A stretch of 20,603 bases of DNA from Scytalidium lignicola (Eukaryota > Ascomycota > Leotiomycetes), in NCBI GenBank assembly GCA_002812745.2, contig NCSJ02000520.1:1-20603 (forward strand). The letters are read 5' to 3'. The first letter of the stretch is position 1; every line of letters begins with the position of its first letter. The notes under the pieces were generated by a model. The model ran no database searches. It was not told the origin of the DNA and saw nothing but the letters and a program-made list of their open reading frames with translations. Below, in pieces: positions 11,041 through 20,603 of this stretch. The position numbers and the translations under genes were made by a program.

Positions 11041-12030
11041 ATCTCTATATTATTTTCACTTTTACTTCTATTTATATTTATTATTAATTTTTACTTTTAT
11101 TTATTATTAACTTATTTATTCTCTTTTCTTATTTATTTACTTACTTACTTACTTATTTCTTTTACTCNTTTTACTTTTTTTACTCATTATTAATTCTTAN
11201 TTTTTATATATATTATATATTTTTTTAAATATACATTTATTAACTTTTATCTTCTTATATTCTTATTCTTTATTTATACTTTTTACNTTATACNTTTTAC
11301 TTATACNTTTTACTCATACTTTTTACTTTTTACTTATACNTTTTACTTATACNTTTTATTCTTTACNTTTTACTTTTTATACTTACTTTTACCTTTATTT
11401 ACTTTATATGTTTCTTTTTTCTTATTTCNTTTTTTATTCNTTTTTATTTATTTTATATTTTTTCTTTTTTTTTCTTATTTATTTATATTCTTATTTTTTT
11501 TTTACNTTTTACTTTTATTATTAATCTTTACNTTTTTATCTTTATTCTTANTTTTTNTTCTTATTTATATATTTACTTATTTATTTACTTTCTTATTCTT
11601 TATTCTTATTCTTATTCTTTANTTTTTACTTTTTTATATTTATCTTTTATATTTATTCTTTATTTCTATCTTTTGCTTTTTATTCNTTTACNTTTTATCT
11701 TTTTACNTTTTATTCTTTACNTTTTATCTTTTATACTTATTCTTTATATTTATTCTTTATACTTATCTTTAATACTTATTATTATATATATCTTTACATT
11801 TATACTTATTTATTTACTTACTTTATATACTTATCTTATANTTTTTATTTTTANTTTTTATTCTTTTTTANCCTTTTACAAATTTCTTTTTTTCCTTTAA
11901 TTATTCTTTTTCTTTTAAAATAATTTTTCTTTTTTTTAAACTTTTTTCATTTTTACTTTTTCTTCTTTATTTATAACNCTTTTTTTTTANTTTTTANTTT
12001 TTTATCTTCTTAACCTTAACTATTTATATA
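11041..12030. repeat. T-rich, nearly G-free low-complexity tract
   Basis: About 990 bases made almost only of T, A and C on the plus strand; I see only isolated G residues (for example near 11,409 and 11,669). Short irregular units such as TTTTACTTATAC and TTATTCTT recur. Many N bases sit just before T runs, suggesting unresolved homopolymer lengths, so the true length is uncertain. No gene. Confidence 0.8.
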
Positions 12031-12266
12031 TATTAATGTAGCGGTTAGCGGTTAACAATTACTTATCAATTACTAATATACTTATAAACTTTTTTATATA
12101 ATATATTTTTAATGTATTTTTAATGTATTGTTAATATCTTCTTAATATATTGTTAATATCTTCTTAATATATTTTTTAAATTTGTAATTTAAAAAACTAA
12201 AATTAAACTATATATAATTATTTATTTTTAGTTATTATTTAATATTACTTTTTACTATTATAAAAT

Positions 12267-12297
<31 letters not shown>

Positions 12298-13258
12298 TGT
12301 TTATTTGTTTTTACTCNTTTATTATATTCTTTAAAAAATAAGTAGAAGTATTAGTATAAAGTTGTAAAAGTTTTACTTATTCTTATTACTTAATGAATAC
12401 TAATATATATAATATATAAGTATTATATGTATCTAACTAATATATTACTTTTAATCTTAACTTTATAACATTTAATTTTAAAATATATAAATCTCTTATA
12501 TATTATATTTAAATAAATTAAATTATTTTAAACTTAAAGAATAAATTATCTTTAAAATTTAAAATTTATTTTTAACATTAAATTTTTGAATTTTATAAAA
12601 AAACTTTGTTATTTTAACTTTATTATATATTTTTAATATAATCTGTATATATATAATATTAAACTCTAACTTAACTTATTATAATTGTTTTTATATATAT
12701 TATAAACATTTATAATATGTAAATTAATATAAGTAAACTAATAAATATATAAAAGTTAATATCTAAATAATTAAACTTAAATTTAACATTAGAAATATAT
12801 TATTATACAAAGTTTNAAAAAGTTATAAGTAAAATCAATATATTAAAAACAAAAACAATATATGATTATAAAAGAATAAAAGTTAAATTAAAATTTATAA
12901 AGCTTTTATAAAACAATATTGAAGTTAAACTTAATTTAAATTTAAAGTTTACTAATATAACTAATATTATTTAAGTATAAAAGGAAAAGTAAGAAAAGAA
13001 AGTAAAATATATAATAAATAACTTAAAATTAAAGTTTTAAGAATTAGTTAACTTTATAAAAATTAAAGATAAATAAGAGTTTATATTCAACTTCAAAGNA
13101 TAATTACTATTAATTATTATTATTAAATAAATTAATTATACTTATTTTAAATTCTATAATAATAAAGGTATTTAATTACTTGAATATATATAATCTTAAA
13201 AGAAACATTTATTTAAAACNNATTAAAATTCAACAATTAAAAAAAATCAGAAAAATCT
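12031..13258. other. A+T-dominated sequence without genes
   Basis: Nearly pure A/T with scattered C and G. The only GC-bearing spot is a two-copy TTAGCGG-like unit at about 12,039-12,055. No open frame of useful length and no splice-consistent exon series was found up to the stop codon of the minus-strand gene at 13,259. Confidence 0.6.
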
Positions 13259-14290
13259 TTAATTTACATCTTCTTTATCTTCTTCCTCTACTTCACTTTC
13301 CATTTCTATATCAATTAAGTCCTCAAAACTGACTTCTTCTCCAAAATCCTTTAATTTTACCGTTTTTTCTTTATCTTTCCATATATTGATTTCTTGTAAT
13401 AAACTTGGCTTTATATTTTTATTTATATAATTTACCAAGTATTCTTGTATATTCTCTGTAAATGTAAATTCACTTTAGTTATATATTATATATATAAATC
13501 CTTGAAATGAAAATCTTATTAACTTACCTTGAATTTGCTTATCCTCTGACTTTGAACTTGATTTAGTATTTTTAGTATTTTCACTATTATTCTGAAATTT
13601 ATATTCTTGTCCAGAATACTCAAATTTCTTGATCTGAGTTAATGGAAGTTTGTTTTTATACTCCAGATTACTAAATTATGTAAAATTTATTATATTAGCC
13701 ATAAAATAAGTTATAAATCAATATTTAATTAAATAAACTTAAAAAATCGGTAAAATCAGTAAAATAAGTAAAATAAGTAAAATTAAAATACTTACTTTAA
13801 TAACTGGTTCATTCTATTTAGCTCATATGATAAAAACCGATTTTTATTCTTTAAAAAATCAATATAATTNGAATTTTCCCTGTAAACTTAATTAGAATAC
13901 TTATTAATTATAAAAATAACTAATTATTCTTAANCTAAAAGAAAATCTAAAATAGAAAGATTATATATATTAACTTACAATGGTTTCTTCATGTTAGAAT
14001 TCAACAAAATCCCAGAAGTAACAATTTTAACTCTAAATATATAATTAATATTAATTATAACAATAATAACAATTAATAAATACTTGTTATCTGGATTCTT
14101 CTGGATTTTAGAAGAATTTACAAATTTGGAAGGATATTCTCGACGTTTTCTATATAAATTTATTAGTAAAAATTTATAATAAATCAAATGTAATTATTAG
14201 TTGTTTATAAAATTAAAGATTTGAATAAAATAAAGTATATATTTACTTAAATACTCGTTGGTAACCTGGAGTATACTGAATTTGAGCCAT
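13259..14290 (-). CDS. Unknown 195-aa Lys/Asn/Glu-rich protein, six exons
   Basis: Not recognised. The minus strand carries six exons: 14247-14290, 14084-14149, 13979-14032, 13796-13879, 13528-13670 and 13259-13455. They join in phase from ATG to TAA (588 bases). Introns are 97, 51, 99, 125 and 72 bp with donors GTAAAT, GTATTT and three GTAAGT, all with TAG or CAG acceptors and CTAAT/CTAAA branch-like sites. The protein starts MAQIQYTPGYQRVFKKRREY, has a hydrophobic/charged central part (ENSNYIDFLKNKNRFLSYEL, then NRMNQLL) that may form a helix, a Ser/Lys/Asn linker and a very acidic C-terminal tail (MESEVEEEDKEDVN). An N at 13,870 falls in a TCN serine codon and is harmless. It is divergent from the large helicase-recombinase gene, 1 kb apart, and equally AT-rich, so a functional link is plausible but unproven. 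Confidence 0.75.
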
Positions 14291-14476
14291 TTTATGAATT
14301 ATAATCAAATATATCTGAAAATATATTTAAATTATAAAGAAAATCAAAGTAAACTAAAGTAATTTAAAGTATTTAAGTAGATATAAAGTCAAAATATAAT
14401 CAAATCTTGATTTACTGCCTTTAAATTATAGAAAGATTAGTAGGAATATATATGATTTTAAGAAAATCCTTAAATT

Positions 14477-14555
14477 CCGAGGATTTTTAATTATTCCGAG
14501 GATTTTAGATTTTTTCCAAGGATTTTAGATTTTTTCCGAGGATTTTACTTAATTC
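14477..14555. repeat. Four tandem ~20-bp units (CCGAGGATTTTAGATTTTTT)
   Basis: Units begin at 14477, 14496, 14516 and 14536. Core CCGAGGATTTT is exact in three units; the third has CCAAGG. Spacing is 19-20 bp, close to two helical turns, which would suit repeated protein-binding sites. They lie about 190 bases upstream of the minus-strand ATG. Confidence 0.75.
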
Positions 14556-14606
14556 TGACAATTATGACTCATTTCAAAGGATTACAAAGAATAATCAATT
14601 TTGTAT

Positions 14607-14942
14607 ATGCATAGTCATCTTCACTTTTATGCCTTATATACCCTCAAGCCCATTTAACCTTCCTAATTTGTATAATAATATGTAAATCCTAATTTTTTAG
14701 GATTTCTTTGCATATTCTAACTTATTTTAAGTAATTTATGTATAGTAATCAATAAATATATGCATTGTAATCTCATCTTTGACTTTGTAAACCCCGAAAA
14801 CCCCGAATTACCTTGGTTTATCCCACTTTACCTTATTAAACCTTACAAATCCTTTGAAAATCATATGATTTTATGTAAATTTCAGCATTTTAAATGGTTT
14901 TGAAGGATTTTGTGGCTTTATGCATTGTAATCAAGCATTACA
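14607..14942. repeat. Three spaced copies of ATGCATTGTAATC
   Basis: Copies at 14607-14619 (two mismatches), 14760-14772 and 14920-14932 (both exact), 153 and 160 bases apart. Each is followed by loosely similar sequence with ACTTT and CTT-ACC elements, hinting at old ~155-bp tandem units. The third copy overlaps an inverted repeat, TGTAAT-CAAGC-ATTACA, at 14926-14942. Confidence 0.5.
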
Positions 14943-15296
14943 TACATTCTCCACTTCACTTTAAGCCTAGAATAACCTTGGCTTACTTATAAATCTTAGA
15001 TTTAAGTATTTACTTATATATACAAGTGTTTACTCTTTGGATTTTAAAATTCTTCAAGTTTATTATACTTTATAATTTAACTTATATATACTATCTTGAC
15101 TATTTTAACTATTTTGATTATTTTAATCTTTGATTTTTGATTTTACTTACTTTTTTATCGATTTTTTATCGATTTTTTTTTATATAAAAGTATATTTACT
15201 TATTTAACTAATTTTATTTATTTTCAGTAAGTTATTAACTTTTTAAATTATTAATTTTAATTATTAACTCTTATATATCTTTAGATTTTTGCTATT

Positions 15297-18200
15297 ATGG
15301 CTTCAGATTCTTCTTCAGGTATTACTTATACTAAAGTTGAATATATTAATAACTTTTTAAGTTATTCGTCTGAATTTAAGACTTTATTCTGTACTTTATG
15401 CTTTACAGCTCTAGGAAACTTGAATTCTATTCAGAATCACCTTCGTTTAGAGCATAAAGGTGAGAATAAGCTAGATTCTAAGGTAATATATAATATTATC
15501 CTTGAATTAAAGGTTAGAAACTACGAATTTGTAAATATTAAAGATATTATAAAACCTGAACCTTATAAATATTTATTTAAAGATTTAAAAGAAATTAAAA
15601 ATGGATATGTATGCTCTTTATGCTCATTTTTAACTTCTGATTATAAGAATATTAGAGTTCATCTTAATAAGATTCATTTAATTAAAAGTCAAGGTAATTT
15701 AAATAATAATTCTGATTATTTAAAGTCTTATTATAAAGATAATATATCTTTACAAACTTTTTCTAAATCTAAGCAATTGATTTCTTATTTTATAACGTCA
15801 AATAATATTAATAATAATAATAATATTACTAGTATTAATAATAATACTAGTACTAATATTAATAATAATACTAGTACTAATATTAATAATAATACTAGTA
15901 CTAATATTAATAATATTAATATTTCTTTAACAAATCCAGGTTTTTCTTCTAGTTTAAATCACTTTGAAGAAGTTATTATTCGAAATTTTCAGAATAAAGA
16001 ACATAAATCTTTATTATCTCTTATTAGTGAACATAAAGATTTAAAAACCCGAGAATTATCAAGTTTCTTAGTTAATTCTAAATTTCATACTTATTATGTT
16101 GATAAAAATATTTCAGATTTATTATTATTGATTATTCCTCTATCAAAAGAAGAATCCTCTGAAAATTATAATATTTTAAATAATATTTATAATATTAGCC
16201 TGAATTTAATCACTTCTCGATTAGAGCTTTTAATTCCACTTATTAATAGACATTATAGACAATTATTAATAACTGAAAATTTAGATGAAACCAAAAAAGA
16301 AATGCGAGATTTTAAAGTAGTAGAGCAAAATACTAAAAGAAAATATAATCCTGTATTTTCACAAGTATTATTATATATATTCAGGCTTTATTTTATGAGA
16401 GATCAATTAGAGGATTCTCATCAACCTGATTTACAATTTATATACTCTGATTTAGAGGATCTTATTGTAAATATTAAGAATTTAATTGATATCCATGATC
16501 AAGAAGATTCTTTATACAAAGAATTACTTTATTCAATTGAAAATAAAATCATTTACTTATTTTATAAATTATTAAACCAGGATTTNACTCAAAAATCCCT
16601 GGAAATTAATAGTTTATTTAATAGNCCAATAATTACATATTTAATTTTATCAAGTACTGAGCNAAGAACTTTAAATTTTAAAGATGAATCGATTATTGAG
16701 AATTATACTAGTTATTTAATTTACTTATTTAGACTTTATTTTATTGGCTATCTAGACCTTGAAAATAAAAAGCCTAATCAAGTATTTGATGATTTATTTA
16801 ATACTTATTATTATAAGTTATTAACTAATAAATCTAATAATNTATTTGCTGAATTAACTCAAATTCGAGCATATACTCGAANAATAAGTAGTAATAAAGT
16901 AAAACCTAATCGAGTATTTGATATTAATGAAGATCAAATAGCTATAGATAATAAGGTTATAAGTATTTTAAAATTAAAGGAATTTTATACATCTTTAATT
17001 GATGAGTTAGAGAATATCCTTTATCAAGATTTATTATTTACTAAAAATAAACAAGATCTTGAATTACCTTTACATAATATTCAAGATCAAATATATAATT
17101 TAACTGTAGGATTTTATTTTATAGACTATATAACTAATACTCAAGATTTGACTAATTATAAGACNTTTTTTAATTAAAAAGCTCTTAAATCCTGAAACTT
17201 TAATTAATAAGCAATTAGTTAAAGATGTAGATTTTAATACATATAAAATAAATTTTAAGAAGAGGAATTTACAAGTATTATTAACTAATCGAGTTAAATT
17301 CCTAGAACTTCTAATGTTATGTATTTATTTAACTAGTGGCTCTCCTATTCGAGGAGAGGAAATTGTATTATTAAAATATAAAAATACTTTATTAACTAAA
17401 TTACGCAATATTTCTATTGATTTTAAATCAAGTTTAATTAGAATTGAGACTAGTTATTCAAAAACTTTTAATATTACTCGACTTGATACAAATAATATTC
17501 GATATTTAAGTTATAAATTGAGTAATATATTAAAAACTTATTTATTAATTTTTATTCCATTTTATAACTACCTTGAATTTGAATATTTTAATTATTCAGA
17601 ATCAAATGCTTATTTGTTTACTGATAATAATAATACTCGATTTACAAGTACTCGATTATCAGGTTTATTAGCTCAAAAATCATTAATATTCTTAGGAGAA
17701 CGATTAACATTAAATCCTTACCGACATTTAATATTATATATTATTAAAAATCGAATATTATTAGATATTAATATTTCAGATTCAGAAGAGGATTTAATTG
17801 AAGATATTTTAGCTAATCATACATCTAGAACAGCTAATTTAACTTATAGCCGAGAAATAAATCTAGGATTTAATAGAGATTCTTCAATTGAAGGTAAATC
17901 CTTAGAATTTAATATTAAATTCTTTGAATATTTTAATTTACCAATTAAAGTTGTAAATTCTAATAAGAATAAGAATAAGAATAAGAATAATACTAATTCA
18001 GGTATTAAAAAGCATAAAAGACAAACTTCAAGCTTAGATGTAAGTTATAAAAAGTCTAAATCTAAAGCTCGATCTAATTCTACTTCAAGTTCAGTTATAA
18101 GCTCTGAATTAAATATTCCTTTATTAACTAATTCAGTAATATTACCTGAAAGAATAATAAATCGACGTTTATTAGAACCTTCAAGCTTAATAAATGCAAA

Positions 18201-20042
18201 TATTGTTGATTTAACTCAAGATAATATACAAAATACTTTAAATTACAAGTATAATATTAATAAATCCTTGTTAACTTATTTACAAGATTTTTTTCAGGAT
18301 TCTACAGCTCAGTTTAAGTCTGTAGAACAAGAATTGGCCTTAGAAGCTATTATTATTAATAAATACCCATTTATTACTTATATTAATGGTACTAGTAGTG
18401 GAAAATCCTTATTATTCTTACTACCAAGTTTTATAAATCAAAATAATCATATTTATTTTGTTTGTAGTCCACGAGTAAGCTTAAAAGAGGATTTATTACG
18501 TAGATCTCTTAAATTAGGCTTAAAATCAGCCATTTATGATCCTGAAGATATAGAATCTAATTTTATTCAAAATTTAGTCTTTCTCAGTTATGAGGATTTG
18601 TTAAATGATAGATTTACTATATATTTAACGAATTTACAAGTTAATAATAAAGCTTATACTATATATTTAGATGAAGTTCATTTATTACTACTTGAAAAAG
18701 AATTTAGGCCTATGTTCAAGTATATAAATACAATTGTCAAATATATAACCCAAATTGTATTTTTAAGTGCTACTTTACCTAATTCCTTATTAGAATTATT
18801 AGAGAATTTCTTTAAAATACCTTATAATCAAGTAATTCGAGGTTCAACTACACGAAATAATATTTCTTATAATATTATTGATAAATCTACTTATAATAAT
18901 AAATCTGAAGTTGATATTATCACAGATTTGTTAGATACAAAGATTTATCCTAATTTAAAATCAGGAGAGAAGGTAGTTATATTTACTTCTACATATAATA
19001 GTGTAGANTTTTTTAAGTAAATACTTNAAAAATCCCTGGTTATTACAGTATTAAGGATAAAGATGATAAATCTGATATTTTAAAAGATTTTACAGAGAAT
19101 TCAAATACTAGAGCTTTAATTAGCACTTCAGCTTTAGAAGTAAGCTTAGATATATCTCATATTCGATTTTCAATTCACTTATACAAGATTAAAGGCTTAA
19201 TAAGCTTAGATCAAGGAATTGGCCGAATTGGAAGAGATGGTAAATCAAGCATTAGTTATATTATTACTAATTCTATGGTTAATAATAAAGCTTTTAAGCC
19301 AGAACTATTAAATTTACCTGTAAATACCATCGAAGATTTTCAGAAATTCGATTATAACAAGTTATTAGAGTTTCTAACTACTAAATCTTGTTATAGAACT
19401 ATTCTAGAAAATTATTTTAATAATAAGACTTTAAATAATTGTACAGAACTATTAATTAAATGTAGTTATTGTCAGAATAATAACCTGATTTTAAAATTAA
19501 GCCAAGATCTTAATTTGCAGGAGGAAATTCGAGTTAGCCAGAATTTTCAGGTTATAATCGATAAATTAGAAGTCTTCTGTAATTTATGCTTATTTTGCTT
19601 ATTTACTAAAAATCTCGAACTTAGCATTGGTCATAATTTATATAATTGTCCAGATAAATTAGATTACTTGGATTTATATACTTATTTTAAAAAGAATAAG
19701 GAATATATTCGTAAAAAGCAGCTTTTTCAAGAAGGAAGCTGTTGTTTTCAGTGCTATCTACCTTCTAAGATCTGTAATAATCGAGATATTCACTTGATTT
19801 CGTGTAAATATCAGAATATATTACTTGAATCTTGTTTATTAGCTCGAATTTTAGTTATACACAATAAATTAAGCTTAAAATGCTTACAAAAAGTTAATAT
19901 CCAGGTATTAGAAGATGAGGAAGCTTTTTGTCAATTTATAAGTACGAAAATTACTTATAACAATACAGATAGCATTAAAGCTTTAGAAATATTCATAGAG
20001 ATTGATTTACATGTCTTAGATAAATTAGATTTAAATGCTTAA
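15297..20042 (+). CDS. Zinc-finger / tyrosine-recombinase / RecQ helicase fusion protein, frame broken at N bases
   Basis: Large DNA-handling protein. As printed it is three pieces: 15297-17177, a frame ending at 19020, and a frame ending at 20042. Leaving out the N bases at 17165, 19008 and 19027 gives one frame of 1,580 aa. Visible in order: two C2H2 fingers (C32-C35-H48-H53 and C106-C109-H122-H127), an Asn/Thr/Ser repeat (~180-205), a helical region, a tyrosine-recombinase-like domain, a basic Ser/Lys/Asn linker, RecQ-type helicase motifs I to VI, the RecQ zinc-binding subdomain (CYRTILENYF, then C and CSYC) and a Cys-rich tail (CNLCLFC, GSCCFQCYLPSKIC). The order matches, from memory, fungal telomere-linked/OrsD-like RecQ proteins. 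Five further N bases (16586-16882) do not change frame. No introns are needed. Composition is very AT-rich yet catalytic residues persist, arguing for function. Alternatives: a true pseudogene with three frameshifts, less likely given the homopolymer contexts. Confidence 0.85.
15841..15912 (+). repeat. Three exact 24-bp tandem repeats inside the coding region
   Basis: Unit ATAATACTAGTACTAATATT plus AATA, copies at 15841, 15865 and 15889, with a partial copy before. In frame it codes for an eight-residue Asn/Thr/Ser/Ile unit (NNNTSTNI) between the zinc fingers and the helical region. Because the unit is a multiple of three, copy-number change would alter linker length without breaking the frame. 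Confidence 0.9.
17170..17860 (+). other. Tyrosine-recombinase-like catalytic domain
   Basis: Part of the fusion protein. After LTSGSPIRGEEI the first Arg is at 17350-17352; the beta-hairpin Lys (TSYSK) at 17461-17463; the box-II Arg-His (NPYRHL) at 17722-17727; the late His (ANHTSRTANLTY) at 17818-17820; and the candidate nucleophile Tyr at 17845-17847. Spacing and local text match tyrosine recombinases, including a GHSS-like turn before the Tyr. The first His of the usual HxxR is Asn here. Similar segments occur, as I recall, in other fungal RecQ-linked proteins, sometimes with lost residues. Confidence 0.7.
18313..19470 (+). other. RecQ-type SF2 helicase domain with zinc-binding subdomain
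   Basis: Motif 0-like SVEQELAL, motif I GTSSGKS (18388-18408), Ia VCSPRVSL, II DEVH (18670-18681), III SAT (18766-18774), IV VVIFTSTYNSV. Then, after two frame breaks at 19008 and 19027, motif V STSALEVSLDI (about 19122-19154) and motif VI QGIGRIGRDG (19212-19241). The zinc-binding subdomain follows. All motifs needed for ATP-dependent strand separation are present. Confidence 0.88.
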
Positions 20043-20416
20043 TATATTTAAATTTAAATAAGATATTTCGACAAATATATAATATTATATAATAATAAAT
20101 AAATATATAATTAAAATTACAAGATTCTATTTTATTAATTTGATTTTTTTTTCCTTTTCTTACNTTTTTAGTTTTAGTAGNTTTTAATAGTTGTAGTATA
20201 ATATAAAAGAGATTTTTTTTTTTCGAGATTTTACTTGAGATTTAAATTTAATATTTGATTATAATCATTTAATACATAATATTATATAATAAGAAATAGA
20301 TTATTTAAATGAGAAAATTTTGCTTTATTTAACTTACTTAATATTATTTGGCTAATTTTTGATCTTAATAGTAATAATCAAATAAAAGATGATTTTGCTT
20401 AAATTTGAACATGTAT

Positions 20417-20432
20417 ACCTGAAATCTCAGGT
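20417..20432. repeat. 16-bp palindrome ACCTGA-AATC-TCAGGT
   Basis: Perfect 6-bp inverted arms with a 4-base loop. It lies where the AT-rich block gives way to more balanced sequence, about 375 bases after the fusion gene stop. It may be a protein site or chance. Confidence 0.5.
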
Positions 20433-20465
20433 GTGCTCGTAGATCCTTACCTAATTTGGCTAGAC

Positions 20466-20505
20466 TGAGGCAATACTCCAGCTAAAAGTGAGGCAATACT
20501 CCAGC
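20466..20505. repeat. 17-bp direct repeat TGAGGCAATACTCCAGC, two copies
   Basis: Copies at 20466-20482 and 20489-20505, identical, period 23. GC-richer than the DNA before it. Could be part of an element end or a local duplication. Confidence 0.85.
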
Positions 20506-20603
20506 AATCTAATAACTTTTCGATTTTGCAAGCTACAAACTTTGTAATTTGATAACTTTATAATCACTTATCGTGCAAATACAAATTTGGTATCACTAGA
20601 AAG

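Larger units (their letters stand above)
14291..15296. promoter_or_regulatory. Shared divergent intergenic region with repeats
   Basis: Lies between the start codons of the leftward spliced gene and the rightward helicase-recombinase gene, so it should hold both promoters. It is less AT-extreme than its surroundings and contains the tandem repeats and the 13-mer modules listed separately. No coding sequence is seen. Confidence 0.5.
20043..20603. other. 3' flank of the fusion gene; base composition recovers
   Basis: AT-rich with T runs and N bases to about 20,400, then more balanced sequence. No gene or telomeric TTAGGG tract is seen. Boundary-like repeats are listed separately. Confidence 0.5.

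Noticed and set aside
11673..11900. 75-codon open frame in the low-complexity tract
   Set aside because: Crosses many N bases and consists of Leu/Ile/Phe/Tyr noise from T-rich repeats.
11041..12030. CRISPR array or true minisatellite
   Set aside because: Units are irregular with no conserved repeat-spacer alternation, and the genome is eukaryotic.
13975..14187. 70-codon minus-strand ORF taken as its own gene
   Set aside because: It reads straight through a 51-bp intron with consensus ends; the real exons are 14084-14149 and 13979-14032 of the six-exon gene.
20043..20603. Telomere end of a chromosome
   Set aside because: No TTAGGG or CCCTAA tract is present despite the telomere-linked gene family nearby.
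1..20603. tRNA or rRNA genes
   Set aside because: No cloverleaf with A and B box consensus or rRNA core sequence was noticed by eye; a covariance-model scan was not possible.

Overview
The window looks like nuclear DNA of a filamentous ascomycete (Pezizomycotina; class not determined). The left half has short GT-AG introns with CTAAC/CTGAC/CTAAT branch sites and typical fungal gene families. The right half is an AT-rich block of about 9.5 kb that starts abruptly near 11,040. Single N bases recur, mostly beside T or A runs, and look like unresolved homopolymer lengths; three of them matter for gene structure.

Left half (1-11,040), moderate GC. Three well-supported minus-strand genes follow one another: a five-exon bZIP transcription factor (8884 to 7499, 366 aa), a fungal-specific transcription factor with a clear Fungal_trans domain but no visible zinc-cluster N-terminus (6637 or further upstream, to 5070), and a two-exon intracellular GH35-type beta-galactosidase with DUF5597-like features (4106 to 2359, 566 aa). 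The second factor and the glycosidase lie head to tail and could be regulator and target. Three weaker spliced models are offered: a small tail-anchored protein at 810-1610 (+), a 3' gene fragment at 9820-10203 (+) and a terminal exon at 10389-10540 (-).

Right half (11,040-20,603), very AT-rich. It opens with about 1 kb of almost G-free T/A/C low-complexity DNA, then 1.2 kb of A+T-only sequence. Then come two divergent genes separated by 1 kb of repeat-bearing intergenic DNA. The leftward one (14290 to 13259) is a previously hidden six-exon gene for a 195-aa Lys/Asn/Glu-rich protein of unknown function. The rightward one (15297-20042) appears as three ORFs, but omitting exactly three N bases, each next to a T or A run, restores one frame of 1,580 codons. 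Its order is: two C2H2 fingers, helical region, tyrosine-recombinase-like domain with an R..K..RH..H..Y residue set, RecQ-type SF2 helicase with motifs I to VI, RecQ zinc-binding subdomain, and a Cys-rich tail. From memory this is the architecture of large fungal telomere-linked/OrsD-like RecQ helicase proteins.

The most interesting reading is that the AT-rich block is, or derives from, a mobile or subtelomeric module coding for a zinc-finger/tyrosine-recombinase/RecQ-helicase fusion plus a divergent spliced accessory gene. Ends of such an element are not proven. A 17-bp direct repeat and a short palindrome at 20,417-20,505 are the only boundary-like signals seen on the right.
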